Of a stretch of 64,000 bases of DNA, positions 32,672 through 42,273 are shown one piece after another. The stretch is taken from contig JAHUUI010000004.1 in NCBI GenBank assembly GCA_019218315.1, positions 62,001 to 126,000 of the forward strand. Reading direction: 5' to 3'. Under the pieces are notes generated by a model. The model was not told the origin of the DNA and did no database searches. It saw nothing but the letters and a program-made list of their open reading frames with translations. The stretch comes from Cardiobacteriaceae bacterium TAE3-ERU3. Its GTDB lineage: Bacteria > Pseudomonadota > Gammaproteobacteria > Cardiobacteriales > Cardiobacteriaceae. The translations under genes and the position numbers were made by a program. The stretch's first letter is position 1. The number at the start of each line of letters is the position of its first letter.

Positions 32672-34114
32672 CTACTTTTTCTTCTTAGGATTCACTTTAT
32701 GTAACGCAGAACCACTAACGGCCAAAGCAGCTTCGTGAATTGACTCAGAAAGCGTCGGGTGGGCATGAACGATACGGGCAATATCTTCACTTGCAGCGTA
32801 AAACTCCATAGCCACGATCAACTCGTGAATCATTTCTGACGCATTAGGGCCAATAATATGCGCGCCAAGAATTTCATCACTTTCTGCATCAGCAAGGATT
32901 TTCACAAATCCTCCAGCCGCATCCATTGCCTTTGCCCGGCCATTAGCCGCAAACGGGAAATCACCTTTAACGTAATCCACACCTGCTTCTTTCAGCTGCT
33001 CTTCTGTTTGCCCTACCCACGCCATTTCAGGGTGTGTATAGATAACAGAAGGGATAACGTCATAACGTACATGACCAGCTTGGCCTGCAAGTATTTCAGC
33101 GACCATCACGCCTTCTTCACTGGCTTTATGTGCGAGCATTGGACCACGTACACAGTCACCAATTGCAAACACACCAGACTCGGCAGTACGGCAGTGCTCA
33201 TCGACTTCAATAAATCCACGCTCACCAATTTTGACTTTACAGCCTTCACCAAGCACATCTTGCGTATTTGGCTTACGGCCAACAGCGACCAGCAACTTAT
33301 CGAAAGTCGCACTCTGTTCACCATTTTTGTCTTCATAAGTGACGACCACTTCGCCGTCTTTAACTTCAGCACCAGTGACTTTTGCACCAAGCTTGATCTC
33401 AATACCCTGCTTTTTAAATGTTCGCTGAGCTTCTTTGGCGAGCTGCTGATCAGCCATAGGTAAGAAAGCATCAGTAGCTTCAAGCACGGTAACTTCTGAG
33501 CCAACCGCACGCCATACACTACCCATTTCCAAACCTATAACACCAGCGCCAATAACGCCAAGTCGTGCTGGTACTTGATCAAAATTTAGTGCACCGGTAG
33601 AACTGACGATGTTCTCACCATCCATTTTGGCAACAGGAATATCAACTGGCACAGAACCAAATGCAAGAATAACCCCTTTGGACGCCTTATATTCACTGAC
33701 ATCACCATCATGAGCAGTCACTTCAACTTTTTTGTCACCAAGGTATTTACCACGACCTTTCAACCATTCAACACCATTAGCTTGGAATAGCTGTGCAATA
33801 CCACCAGTCAGTTGCTCAACAATTTGATTCTTACGTGCCAACATCTTACTGATATCAATTTTTACATCAGACACGTCGATACCGTGGATTTCCAAATCAT
33901 GCTGAGCCTTGTGGAATAATTCAGAGGACTCCAGTAGTGCTTTTGAAGGAATACAACCTACGTTAAGGCAAGTACCACCCAAGCGATCTTTACCTTCATC
34001 GTCTTGCCACATTTCCACACAAGCGACCTTAAAACCAAGTTGAGCCGCGCGGATAGCAGCGACATAACCACCAGGACCGCCACCAACTACGATGACGTCA
34101 AATTGTTGACTCAT
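32672..34114 (-). CDS. lpdA: Dihydrolipoyl dehydrogenase (E3)
   Basis: 480 residues. Reoxidises dihydrolipoyl groups of 2-oxo acid dehydrogenases with NAD. FAD site VVGGGPGGYVAAIRA, redox pair GGTCLNVGCIPSK (C49, C54), NAD site VIGAGVIGLEMGSVW, second FAD motif FAIGDCVRGPMLAHKA and catalytic HAHPTLSE. RBS AAGG. Third gene of the 2-oxoglutarate dehydrogenase operon, 62 bases after sucB with a hairpin in the gap, so its level may differ from sucAB. Confidence 0.97.
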   Translation of the reverse strand: MSQQFDVIVVGGGPGGYVAAIRAAQLGFKVACVEMWQDDEGKDRLGGTCLNVGCIPSKALLESSELFHKAQHDLEIHGIDVSDVKIDISKMLARKNQIVEQLTGGIAQLFQANGVEWLKGRGKYLGDKKVEVTAHDGDVSEYKASKGVILAFGSVPVDIPVAKMDGENIVSSTGALNFDQVPARLGVIGAGVIGLEMGSVWRAVGSEVTVLEATDAFLPMADQQLAKEAQRTFKKQGIEIKLGAKVTGAEVKDGEVVVTYEDKNGEQSATFDKLLVAVGRKPNTQDVLGEGCKVKIGERGFIEVDEHCRTAESGVFAIGDCVRGPMLAHKASEEGVMVAEILAGQAGHVRYDVIPSVIYTHPEMAWVGQTEEQLKEAGVDYVKGDFPFAANGRAKAMDAAGGFVKILADAESDEILGAHIIGPNASEMIHELIVAMEFYAASEDIARIVHAHPTLSESIHEAALAVSGSALHKVNPKKKK

Positions 34115-34145
34115 AGCGAAACCTTTTTAATTACCGTAACAATAA

Positions 34146-34166
34146 AGGGCGCGACTGACGCGCCCT
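34146..34166 (-). terminator. Hairpin between sucB and lpdA (partial terminator)
   Basis: AGGGCGCG (34146-34153), loop ACTGA, CGCGCCCT (34159-34166): 8-bp G/C-rich perfect stem. On the minus strand TTATTGTT follows, an imperfect U-tract, so some transcripts could end here and lpdA would be read through at reduced rate. Confidence 0.6.
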
Positions 34167-34176
34167 GTTGAGAATT

Positions 34177-35367
34177 TTAGACGTTAAGCAGCATACGGGC
34201 TGGGTCTTCAATAGCATTTTTAATCGCCACCAAGAAGCTTACAGCCTCGCGACCATCGATAATGCGGTGATCGTAAGATAGCGCCAAATACATCATTGGA
34301 CGGATCACAATCTCACCATTTTCCACTACTGGGCGCTCAACAATATTGTGCATGCCTAAAATAGCGCTCTGAGGTGGGTTTAAAATTGGTGTCGACATCA
34401 TCGAACCAAATGTACCACCATTAGTGATAGAGAATGTACCACCGGTCATTTCTTCAAGACTTAACGTACCGTTTTTGGTCTTGTCTGCGAAATCTTTAAT
34501 GCCTTGCTCAATATCTGCAAAGCCCATCAATTCACTGTTGCGCAGGATTGGCACAACCAAGCCACGAGGACCAGATACAGCAATACCGATGTCACAGTAG
34601 TTGTGATAAATAATATCATCGCCATCAATTGAAGCATTCACAGCCGGGAACTGCTTAAGCGCATCCACTGCAGCTTTGACGAAGAACGACATAAAGCCAA
34701 GCTTGATGTCATTCTTTTTAACGAACTGATCCTGATACTTCTTACGCAGATCCATGATTGGCTTCATGTTAACTTCGTTGAAGGTAGTCAGCATCGCAGT
34801 GCTTGCTTGAGCATCCATCAAGCGCTCAGCAATACGCTTACGCATACGTGTCATCGGTACGCGCTCTTCATGGCGTGAGCCGCCACCAGCCATATGCTGC
34901 TTCACATCAGCCTTGGTTACGCGCCCGCCACGACCTGAGCCAGCAACATCTTTAGTGTTAATGTCGTTCTCAACGCCCAATTTACGAGCCGCCGGACTCG
35001 CATTTTTATCAGTTGTATCACTGCTCTTATTACCAGACTTCTCAGCCTTATTTTCTGCTGCTGAAGACTTTTCTTCATCAGTTTGCTCAGCCTTGGCTTC
35101 GCTCTCACCACCCTCTGCAGCTGGCTTCTCACCTGCTTCAAGAATAGCAACAACATCACCTGAAGTAACAGTGGCACCGTCTTCCTGTATGATTTCCTTT
35201 AAGGTACCTGAGGTTGGCGCAGGCATTTCCAAGACGACTTTATCTGTCTCCAAATCAACCAGATTTTCGCCTTCTTCGACAAAGTCACCAACTTGCTTAT
35301 GCCAGTTAACCAACGTCGCATCTGCAACCGACTCTGGCAACTCAGGAACTTTTACTTCTGTACTCAT
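34177..35367 (-). CDS. sucB: 2-oxoglutarate dehydrogenase E2, succinyltransferase
   Basis: 396 residues with one lipoyl domain (1-80; [14 protein letters not shown], lipoyl lysine K43), an Ala/Glu/Lys-rich linker (85-125), an E3-binding domain ([20 protein letters not shown] and [15 protein letters not shown]), and the catalytic domain with [15 protein letters not shown]. It transfers the succinyl group to CoA in the TCA cycle. The lipoyl lysine would be modified by lipoate ligase such as that at 4398. Starts 24 bases after sucA. Confidence 0.97.
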   Translation of the reverse strand: MSTEVKVPELPESVADATLVNWHKQVGDFVEEGENLVDLETDKVVLEMPAPTSGTLKEIIQEDGATVTSGDVVAILEAGEKPAAEGGESEAKAEQTDEEKSSAAENKAEKSGNKSSDTTDKNASPAARKLGVENDINTKDVAGSGRGGRVTKADVKQHMAGGGSRHEERVPMTRMRKRIAERLMDAQASTAMLTTFNEVNMKPIMDLRKKYQDQFVKKNDIKLGFMSFFVKAAVDALKQFPAVNASIDGDDIIYHNYCDIGIAVSGPRGLVVPILRNSELMGFADIEQGIKDFADKTKNGTLSLEEMTGGTFSITNGGTFGSMMSTPILNPPQSAILGMHNIVERPVVENGEIVIRPMMYLALSYDHRIIDGREAVSFLVAIKNAIEDPARMLLNV

Positions 35368-35391
35368 ATTTTTACCTCTGAAAGCAATTTA

Positions 35392-38223
35392 TTAATTAGT
35401 GATATCTAGTGCCTGATCGACCAAAGCAGCCTGCTCTGCGGCATGTACTTTTGCGTAACCGGCAGCTGTGGATGCGGATTCTTCTCGGCCAACATAATAG
35501 ACGCGGCGACCTTCTGGTGCAGCATCAAGCAATGATTCATAAATTTGATGCCAAGCACCCTGATTTCGCGGCTCTTCCTGACACCATAGCAATTGTGCAT
35601 CTTGTGGATAAGATGACAGCAAATCGCGCAATTGCTGTACCGGGAAAGGATACAACTGCTCAACGCGAATGATCGCAATATCATCAATATTTTCATCACG
35701 ACGGCGTTGCAGTAAGTCGTAATAGACTTTACCAGCACACAACACCACGCGCTTCACTTTATCTGCTGCAATATCATCAATTTCTGGAATGACTTCATGG
35801 AAATGCCCTTCAGCAAGATCCTCTAATGAACTCACAGCCAGTTTGTGGCGCAGCAATGATTTTGGCGTCATGACGACTAATGGCTTGCGGAATTCACGCA
35901 AAACCTGACGGCGCAACATATGATAAACCTGAGCAGGTGTAGATGGCACACAAACCTGCATATTGTCTTTTGCACATAATTGGAGATAGCGCTCCAGTCG
36001 TGCTGATGAGTGTTCTGGCCCTTGCCCTTCGTAGCCATGTGGCAATAGCATGACCAAGCCACAGAAGCGACCCCACTTGGTCTCACCGGAGGCGATAAAC
36101 TGATCAATAATGACCTGCGCACCATTGGCGAAGTCACCAAACTGAGCTTCCCAGATAATCAAGCCCTTGGGCTCAGCTGTAGCATAGCCATATTCAAAGC
36201 CAAGCACACCAACTTCTGAAAGTAGCGAGTCGATAATACGGCAAGAAGGCTGATCTTCTTTAATATGAGCAAGAGGCATATAGCTATCACCTGTTTGCTG
36301 ATCATGCAAGACAGCGTGACGATGAGAAAACGTTCCACGGCCACAATCTTCACCGGATACACGCACTTGATAGCCTTGATTCAACAAAGTTGCATATGCA
36401 AGGTTTTCTGCAGTTCCCCAGTCAAATGCCTGATCTTCCGCGATCATTTTCAAGCGAGTATCAAGCATTCGCTTAACAATCGGATGAACATTAAATCCTT
36501 CCGGTGCGGTAAAAATTTTCTTGCCCAAATCTTTGATTTCTTGTGCAGGATAGGTGGTATCAACCGGTTTACCCCAATCTTGCTCACGCAATGCAGACCA
36601 CTCAAGATAAAGTTCGTCGCGGGCATTGCTGTCAATTTCTTTCGCAGGTGCAACACGCTCACCGCTTTCTAGGCGCTGGCGGTAATCATCCTGCATAGCT
36701 TTATAGGTCTCTTTATCGATAACGCCTTCTTTGACCAAGCGCTCAGCATAAACTTCTGCTGGCACAGGATGCTTGCGAATTTTTTCATACATTCTGGGCT
36801 GAGTCGCTGATGGTTCGTCAGCTTCGTTATGCCCGAGGCGACGGTAGCAAACCAAGTCAATAAAGATATCTTTCTGGAATTTGAGCAAATAATCTGCTGC
36901 CAGCTTACCTGCAAATACGACTGCTTCAGGATCATCCCCATTGACGTGCAACACAGGTGCCTGAATAGATTTAGCTATATCTGTGCAGTACATGGAAGAA
37001 CGCGAATCTTTCAGGTTCGACGTAGTAAAGCCGATTTGGTTATTAACGGCAATATGAATAGAACCACCTACTTGATAACCACGCAATTGAGATAGCTGCA
37101 ACGTCTCTTGGTTGATCCCTTGACCAGCCAAAGCTGCGTCACCGTGGATCAAAATTGGTACTGCCTTATTGGCAATATCAAGCATGTTACTATCCGGATC
37201 GCTATCGTGCCGACGGCGCTCAAGACGCGCACGAGTAGATCCCATCTGTACCGCATTAACAAACTCCAAATGCGATGGGTTATAGGCGAGCGACAAGTCG
37301 ACTTCTTTGCCATCAATCTCAATACGAGACGAAAAACCCATGTGGTACTTCACATCACCACTACGGTTTTCAGCGGCTTGGAACTTACCATCAAACTCAT
37401 CAAACAGCATTTGGGGGTTTTTACCAAAAATATTGATCAGCATGTTTAGGCGACCACGGTGTGCCATAGCGATACCGATTTCTTCTGTACCGTGACGACC
37501 AAGGTGGTCGACAAGATTCTGCATCAATGGAATCAGCGCATCGCCACCTTCGAGAGAAAAGCGCTTTTGACCGACATAACGCTTGTGCAGATATTTTTCC
37601 ATACCGTCTGCGGCTACTAAGCGCTCAAGGAATACCTTCTTTTCTTCCGCACTAAAGCCATAGTCTTCTGCATGCTTTTCCAAGCGTTCAAAAAACCAGC
37701 GACGCTCTTCCAATTCCCAAACATGCGCAAGCTCAACACCCAAATGCCCTGCATAGGCTGATTCCAGTTTTGCGACCAAATCTTTGAGCTTCAGTTCAGA
37801 CTTACCAAAGGCATTATCCGTAGCAAATGTTGTCTCAAGGTCTGATTTATCCAGTCCGTTATAAGCCAGCTCACATTCTTGAACTTCATATTCTCCACGG
37901 AGATTGATTGGATCAATTTTGGCTTTACGGTGTCCACGTAAACGGTAAGCGTGGATCAGCTTACGTACACCCATTTGCTTTTGACTTTCGCCTTCACCTG
38001 AAGATGCGACAGCAGGCATCTGCCCCAATATTTCAAAGCGCTCTTGTACGTCAAGGCGTGAAACCTCAGTACTGTCTTGCTTTAGCTCACTAAAATATTG
38101 GCGCCACGTATCACTGACGCTTTCCGGATCATGGAGAAACTGCTCATAAAGCGCTTCAACGTATTCTGCGTTGCCGCCGTAAAGCCCCGATGATGATTTA
38201 TTTTGTTGATAACTTTCGGACAT
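35392..38223 (-). CDS. sucA: 2-oxoglutarate dehydrogenase E1
   Basis: 943 residues. Thiamine-diphosphate enzyme that decarboxylates 2-oxoglutarate and succinylates the E2 lipoyl arm. N-terminal E2-docking region (SGLYGGNAEYVEALYEQFL), IGIAMAHRGRLNMLINIF, the ThDP site HGDAALAGQGINQETLQLS, and C-terminal LPHGYEGQGPEHSSARLERYL and WCQEEPRNQGAW are intact. RBS CAGGA. A good sigma70 promoter lies upstream, so sucA-sucB-lpdA form one operon. No sdh or sucCD in the window. Confidence 0.98.
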   Translation of the reverse strand: MSESYQQNKSSSGLYGGNAEYVEALYEQFLHDPESVSDTWRQYFSELKQDSTEVSRLDVQERFEILGQMPAVASSGEGESQKQMGVRKLIHAYRLRGHRKAKIDPINLRGEYEVQECELAYNGLDKSDLETTFATDNAFGKSELKLKDLVAKLESAYAGHLGVELAHVWELEERRWFFERLEKHAEDYGFSAEEKKVFLERLVAADGMEKYLHKRYVGQKRFSLEGGDALIPLMQNLVDHLGRHGTEEIGIAMAHRGRLNMLINIFGKNPQMLFDEFDGKFQAAENRSGDVKYHMGFSSRIEIDGKEVDLSLAYNPSHLEFVNAVQMGSTRARLERRRHDSDPDSNMLDIANKAVPILIHGDAALAGQGINQETLQLSQLRGYQVGGSIHIAVNNQIGFTTSNLKDSRSSMYCTDIAKSIQAPVLHVNGDDPEAVVFAGKLAADYLLKFQKDIFIDLVCYRRLGHNEADEPSATQPRMYEKIRKHPVPAEVYAERLVKEGVIDKETYKAMQDDYRQRLESGERVAPAKEIDSNARDELYLEWSALREQDWGKPVDTTYPAQEIKDLGKKIFTAPEGFNVHPIVKRMLDTRLKMIAEDQAFDWGTAENLAYATLLNQGYQVRVSGEDCGRGTFSHRHAVLHDQQTGDSYMPLAHIKEDQPSCRIIDSLLSEVGVLGFEYGYATAEPKGLIIWEAQFGDFANGAQVIIDQFIASGETKWGRFCGLVMLLPHGYEGQGPEHSSARLERYLQLCAKDNMQVCVPSTPAQVYHMLRRQVLREFRKPLVVMTPKSLLRHKLAVSSLEDLAEGHFHEVIPEIDDIAADKVKRVVLCAGKVYYDLLQRRRDENIDDIAIIRVEQLYPFPVQQLRDLLSSYPQDAQLLWCQEEPRNQGAWHQIYESLLDAAPEGRRVYYVGREESASTAAGYAKVHAAEQAALVDQALDITN

Positions 38224-38281
38224 ATTCAGTTCCTGAATCTTAATAATACCTTGCTAGACTAGCCAGCTTACAATTAGCGCT

Positions 38282-38310
38282 ATAATACGCGCCAAGCGGC
38301 GATTTCTCAA
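38282..38310 (-). promoter_or_regulatory. Sigma70 promoter of sucA
   Basis: On the minus strand TTGAGA (38310-38305), exactly 17 bases, TATTAT (38287-38282). The -10 ends about 58 bases before the sucA ATG. Confidence 0.7.
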
Positions 38311-38335
38311 ATAACCACAAGCTGAGCTTTGCGTT

Positions 38336-39376
38336 TCAAAAGCGTTTTCCTATTTCGTTGTAATAGCGTTTCGCACCTGGATGTAACGGTATTCCGATAC
38401 CGTCCAACGAGTGGGCAATACTCAATGCGGAATCAGGTAAGACGCGATGCAGCCAATAAGCGTGATCATCGCGCCATAAAGCTTTAGTCAACTGATAGGC
38501 AAGCTCATTATCGAGATCTTCTCTAACGACCCATAGCGCTTGCACAGCAACAGTTGGCGTATCTTCATCTATCCCTTGATACATACCTTTTGGTATGACG
38601 GTGCTGGTGTAATAGTGATTGTGCGAAAGCAACGCATCTCTTTGTACTGACGAGATTGGGATCAAACGAATATCTGTTTGTGTGCTCAAATATTGCACTT
38701 GTGGCGTAGGCGCTCCAGCCACAAAAAACACCGCATCTACGTCATTATCGAGAAATTTCTCAACGGCTTGAGGTGCATCATCATAAACCGCATCAAATTG
38801 TGAAGCATTCATACCATAAGCTGCAAGCAGCTCATCTACATTAATAAATGTACCGGAATTTTGCGCCCCCACCGCGACCCGCTTACCGGCGAGATCTTCG
38901 ATATTTTTGATGTCGCTATCAGCATGTACAACCAAGTGCAGCATTTCCGGATATAAGCTGGCTAAAGCACGTAACTCATCAAACGGCTTGTCTTGCACGT
39001 AAAGGCCGCTTGCGGTGTAACGCCAATAAGCAATGTTTGATTGTACAAATGCCGAATCAACCTCATTGCGTTCCAGCTTTTTGATATTCGCTGCAGAACC
39101 GGGCGTTGAAACGTTAACCAAAAGCAGATTATCGACCCCGCAATTACCCCCGTGATCACAGGGCAAATCACCTTCAGGGTGAGAGATTATCCCACCCAGT
39201 ACCGTAGCAAGCATGAAATAAATACCATTATTGTAGCCACTGCCAACACGAAAGAGCATTGGTTGAGACTGCAATTCATCCTCTGCCGTTTCACCTCCAG
39301 CCTCCAGCTCCTGAGCAAAAGAGCCACTCCATAATACGGTGAGACAAAGAGCCAAACTGCGTATTATCCCCTTCAT
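38336..39376 (-). CDS. TAXI-family TRAP solute-binding protein, orphan
   Basis: 346 residues, signal peptide MKGIIRSLALCLTVLWSGSFA. The TAXI mark is VNVSTPGSAANIKKLERNEVD with FVQSNIAYWRY, then LVVHADSDIKNIEDLAGKRVAVG and SGTFINVDELLAAYGM. TAXI proteins deliver 2-oxoglutarate/glutamate-like acids to a fused DctQM permease, but none is here. An extra loop with two Cys (LPCDHGGNCG) could form a disulfide. RBS AAGG. It lies just upstream of sucA on the same strand, so a 2-oxoglutarate link is tempting but only inferred. Confidence 0.88.
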   Translation of the reverse strand: MKGIIRSLALCLTVLWSGSFAQELEAGGETAEDELQSQPMLFRVGSGYNNGIYFMLATVLGGIISHPEGDLPCDHGGNCGVDNLLLVNVSTPGSAANIKKLERNEVDSAFVQSNIAYWRYTASGLYVQDKPFDELRALASLYPEMLHLVVHADSDIKNIEDLAGKRVAVGAQNSGTFINVDELLAAYGMNASQFDAVYDDAPQAVEKFLDNDVDAVFFVAGAPTPQVQYLSTQTDIRLIPISSVQRDALLSHNHYYTSTVIPKGMYQGIDEDTPTVAVQALWVVREDLDNELAYQLTKALWRDDHAYWLHRVLPDSALSIAHSLDGIGIPLHPGAKRYYNEIGKRF

Positions 39377-39405
39377 TTAAGCCTTACCCTGTTTTGTAGA
39401 ATATA

Positions 39406-39422
39406 ATTTTGGACGCCAAAAT
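39406..39422. promoter_or_regulatory. Operator-like palindrome upstream of the TAXI gene
   Basis: ATTTTGG (39406-39412), ACG, CCAAAAT (39416-39422): a perfect 7-3-7 inverted repeat 30-46 bases before the ATG, directly beside a TATATT (minus strand, 39405-39400). Position and shape fit a repressor site. Confidence 0.35.
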
Positions 39423-39501
39423 ACTAACACAGGCTGAAAGCAAACACATTCTATATATATGGATTATTTTATATGGACATACTTTTCATTACTTCAGCAC
39501 T

Positions 39502-40215
39502 CTAGCGAAGCTGGTATAGACCATCAACGACCTCTATTACCGGTGGCTTATGATTGCGCTCAAATGCGTCATATCCGGGCTTAAGCATGCGCCAAAAATT
39601 GATATGAGGGGAAAACTGATGTCGCGCCAAATTTTCTTCACTCATGCGAAACGGAAAGGCATGCACTCGCACAAACGGCTGTCCATGCTGTAAAGCAGAG
39701 CCTACCAATGTGTAAATTTCTTCAATTTGACGATTACCCATGGCATAACAACCCACCGAAACACAATCGCCATGCACCATCAAATAGCTCCCCGTATATC
39801 CATGAGCTTTATCATAAGCATTTGGATAGTTGAGGTTAAATGATAGGTGATAACGACTATTAGGATTTAAATGCCGCATACCAAAAGCATAAAATCCTTC
39901 CGGAGACTGCTTATCTCCCTCACGCTTTTTGGGGCCAAGATCCCCTGAGTAAGTGCAAATTGGATATTGCTGAAATAAGGCATATTCTCCCTGCTCACGC
40001 TCAAGCCATACTTCAAGAATATTTTCTTCTTTGAAAATACGGATAAATGCAGGTGCACCCCACTCAAAACCACGCTGAGTAAGCTTTTGTTGCACATTTG
40101 CCTTGGAAACCAGCTCATTAAGTGATGACCCAGCTTGTGAAGCGGGCAGTTCAACATCAGAGCACGCCGCAAGCAGCATCATGCATCCGGCAATAAACAA
40201 TTTTTTTATCTTCAT
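39502..40215 (-). CDS. YafK/DpaA-like L,D-transpeptidase-fold lipoprotein
   Basis: 237 residues. Lipobox LLAAC (Cys 18) anchors it in a membrane. The YkuD catalytic motif is VHGDCVSVGC (H148, C156), and the flanking GDKQSPEGFYAFG, SRYHLSFNLNYPN and KAHGYTGSYLMVHG are characteristic of YafK. E. coli YafK (DpaA/LdtF) cuts the bond between Lpp and peptidoglycan instead of forming cross-links. It overlaps the dacB stop by 4 bases (ATGA), so the two peptidoglycan enzymes are coupled. Confidence 0.88.
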   Translation of the reverse strand: MKIKKLFIAGCMMLLAACSDVELPASQAGSSLNELVSKANVQQKLTQRGFEWGAPAFIRIFKEENILEVWLEREQGEYALFQQYPICTYSGDLGPKKREGDKQSPEGFYAFGMRHLNPNSRYHLSFNLNYPNAYDKAHGYTGSYLMVHGDCVSVGCYAMGNRQIEEIYTLVGSALQHGQPFVRVHAFPFRMSEENLARHQFSPHINFWRMLKPGYDAFERNHKPPVIEVVDGLYQLR

Positions 40216-41621
40216 TTACCTTCAACCCAGCGAAAGAAGTCATCCTGCATATAGCGGCTCGGCAAAGCCGCCTTACCATTACCAATAATCACGACAACAT
40301 AATCCCGACCACTTTTACTGCGCAAAAAGCCAGCAAAAGCGCGAACCCCATCAATCGTACCGGTTTTTCCACGTAAATTGCCGCCCAGACGCTCACCGCG
40401 ATAGCGCTTGCGCAATGTCCCACTTTCACCTGCTACAGCCAGCGAATCGAGGAATACTTGCTTTTTATCGGAATAATACAAGCTCCGCATTAACATAACT
40501 AACTGTGCAACAGTTACGCGGCTAATCCGCGACAATCCGGCGCCATTATCAATAATCATGCCATGAGTATCGACGCCAAATGCGCTAAGGGTATTAATGA
40601 CTGCATCACGCCCCTTTTGCAGACTACCCGGCCGGCCATAGGTTTCCACACCAAGCGAGAGCATCAGCTGGCGCGTCATCACATTGTTACTCTGCTGGTT
40701 CATCATCGCAATTAACTCAGACAACGGCAGCGACTCCCCTGTATAAAACAGCTTGGCCTGAGCAGGGTGCGGACCAACCGCCCCCGCACCATCAAGCGTT
40801 CCACCTTTCTGATACCAGAGGTCGCGAAATAAATAATAAAACTGCTCAACAGCCTCACCCATAACAACCGTCACTTCGCGCTTTCCGCACTGCAAGCTGT
40901 AACGCCCTTTTAAGATGACCGTCGCATAGCCCATATCATCGCGCTCAATACTGACAATCGGAGCATAGTTCTTACTGCAAGAACCATTGTTCACATTCAT
41001 CTGATTATCGATTTTCCAATTGACGATATTTGGCCACAAATCGAATGCAACACTTCCCCCTTGTGGGCGCATCGTCAATTTAATGGTGCGAAAATTAACC
41101 ATCAACGGATTAGGTACCGCGTTATAGGCCGCCCAAGGATTACCATCGAATGACTCGCGGTCGCGCGCCTCTGCAGGAAGCCTGTATAGCGACTCATCGA
41201 GAACGATATTACCGGTAATATGGCGAATGCCACGTTCACGCAAAGTATCGATCATAGCTGAAAGGCGCTCTTCAACCAAAAATGGGTCAGCACCACCTTC
41301 AATATAGAGATTGCCATGCACAACACCATTATTATCTGGCAGTGCATCGACGTAAAAACGCGTCTGCCAACGGTAGTCACGCCCCAGTCGGATTAACCCT
41401 GCGGATGTTGTCAGCAACTTGGCAACAGATGCAGGGTTACGCTGCCGCTGCCCATTAAGCTCCACAAGAGGCTGATCAGCATCAACAGCTTGAACCCAGA
41501 TACTGACATCATCACGATTAACGCCATGCTTATCAAGCATCGCCGCAACCTCAGCTGGCAATATCGTCGCCCATGTCCACCCTGTGTACAGAATCAGTGC
41601 TACAGCCAGCAAAAATCGCAC
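40212..41621 (-). CDS. dacB: D-Ala-D-Ala carboxypeptidase/endopeptidase PBP4
   Basis: 469 residues in the chosen form. Class C low-molecular-weight PBP of the periplasm. Active-site motifs: SVAK (in RNPASVAKLL, about S65), SNN (NQQSNNVMTRQ) and KTG (RGKTGTIDGVRAFAGF). Signal peptide RFLLAVALILYTGWTWA. I choose GTG 41621 because GGGAGG stands 5 bases upstream; ATG 41636 (MREVRVRF) would use that very GGGAGG as coding sequence and has a poorer RBS. It cleaves D-Ala and 4-3 cross-links. Confidence 0.92.
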   Translation of the reverse strand: MRFLLAVALILYTGWTWATILPAEVAAMLDKHGVNRDDVSIWVQAVDADQPLVELNGQRQRNPASVAKLLTTSAGLIRLGRDYRWQTRFYVDALPDNNGVVHGNLYIEGGADPFLVEERLSAMIDTLRERGIRHITGNIVLDESLYRLPAEARDRESFDGNPWAAYNAVPNPLMVNFRTIKLTMRPQGGSVAFDLWPNIVNWKIDNQMNVNNGSCSKNYAPIVSIERDDMGYATVILKGRYSLQCGKREVTVVMGEAVEQFYYLFRDLWYQKGGTLDGAGAVGPHPAQAKLFYTGESLPLSELIAMMNQQSNNVMTRQLMLSLGVETYGRPGSLQKGRDAVINTLSAFGVDTHGMIIDNGAGLSRISRVTVAQLVMLMRSLYYSDKKQVFLDSLAVAGESGTLRKRYRGERLGGNLRGKTGTIDGVRAFAGFLRSKSGRDYVVVIIGNGKAALPSRYMQDDFFRWVEGK

Positions 41622-41712
41622 TCGAACCTCCCTCATAAATAAAGCGCCCCGCAAGCGACCAAAAAGGCTGCTATTATAGCCGCACATTTACATTTGCCAT
41701 ACCCAAATCATC

Positions 41713-42273
41713 ATGTCCGAACAGGAAAAACAATACGACGAAGAAGGCCGTGTCATCCGCGCCAACCGCAGTGAAGAAAAGCGCCAACGTGAAGAAATCA
41801 AAACATTTGTCCAAGAACTGCTCACCCTGCCTTCAGGGCAATATGGACTTTTACCCATCACTGAGACCCTACAAGCAGCACTAATCGAAGGCAAGCGCCT
41901 ACAAGGCAACGCATTCAAGCGCCATCTCAACTACCTCACCCGCCTACTTGACGAGCATGATGTCGAAGCCGTTCGCCACGCTCATGAACACATCAACCAC
42001 CCATTTTTAAACGACGGTGCAAAAATGCAGCGTATCCAGCGTGAAATTGAGCGTCTGGCAGAAAATGACCCTGAAATCGTTGGCGAACTCTTTGCCCGCT
42101 ACGCTGATCCTGACCTTCAGCACATCCGCCAACTCACGCGAGAAATGCAAAAACACCGCGAAGAGCAAGCTAAGCTTGAACCGGAACAACGCGACAGAAA
42201 GCCAGGCAAGCACCAACGCCAACTACAAAAGTACCTGCAAACCTTACCGTTGAACGAGTACTACCAAGATTGA
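41713..42273 (+). CDS. darP: Ribosome biogenesis protein DarP (YjgA, DUF615)
   Basis: 186 residues, helical, highly charged. Acts on late 50S subunit assembly. Shows the YjgA pattern SRSEEKR-like start (ANRSEEKRQREEIKTFVQEL), LPSGQYGLLPITETL, LQGNAFKRHLNYLTRLL and C-terminal RQLQKYLQTLP. Its stop codon overlaps the hemW start (TTGA), so hemW is translated by coupling. Confidence 0.95.
   Translation: MSEQEKQYDEEGRVIRANRSEEKRQREEIKTFVQELLTLPSGQYGLLPITETLQAALIEGKRLQGNAFKRHLNYLTRLLDEHDVEAVRHAHEHINHPFLNDGAKMQRIQREIERLAENDPEIVGELFARYADPDLQHIRQLTREMQKHREEQAKLEPEQRDRKPGKHQRQLQKYLQTLPLNEYYQD

Noticed and set aside
32858-33463. 201-codon plus-strand ORF opposite lpdA
   Set aside because: Cys/Phe-rich reverse frame of a conserved gene; not a protein I can support.
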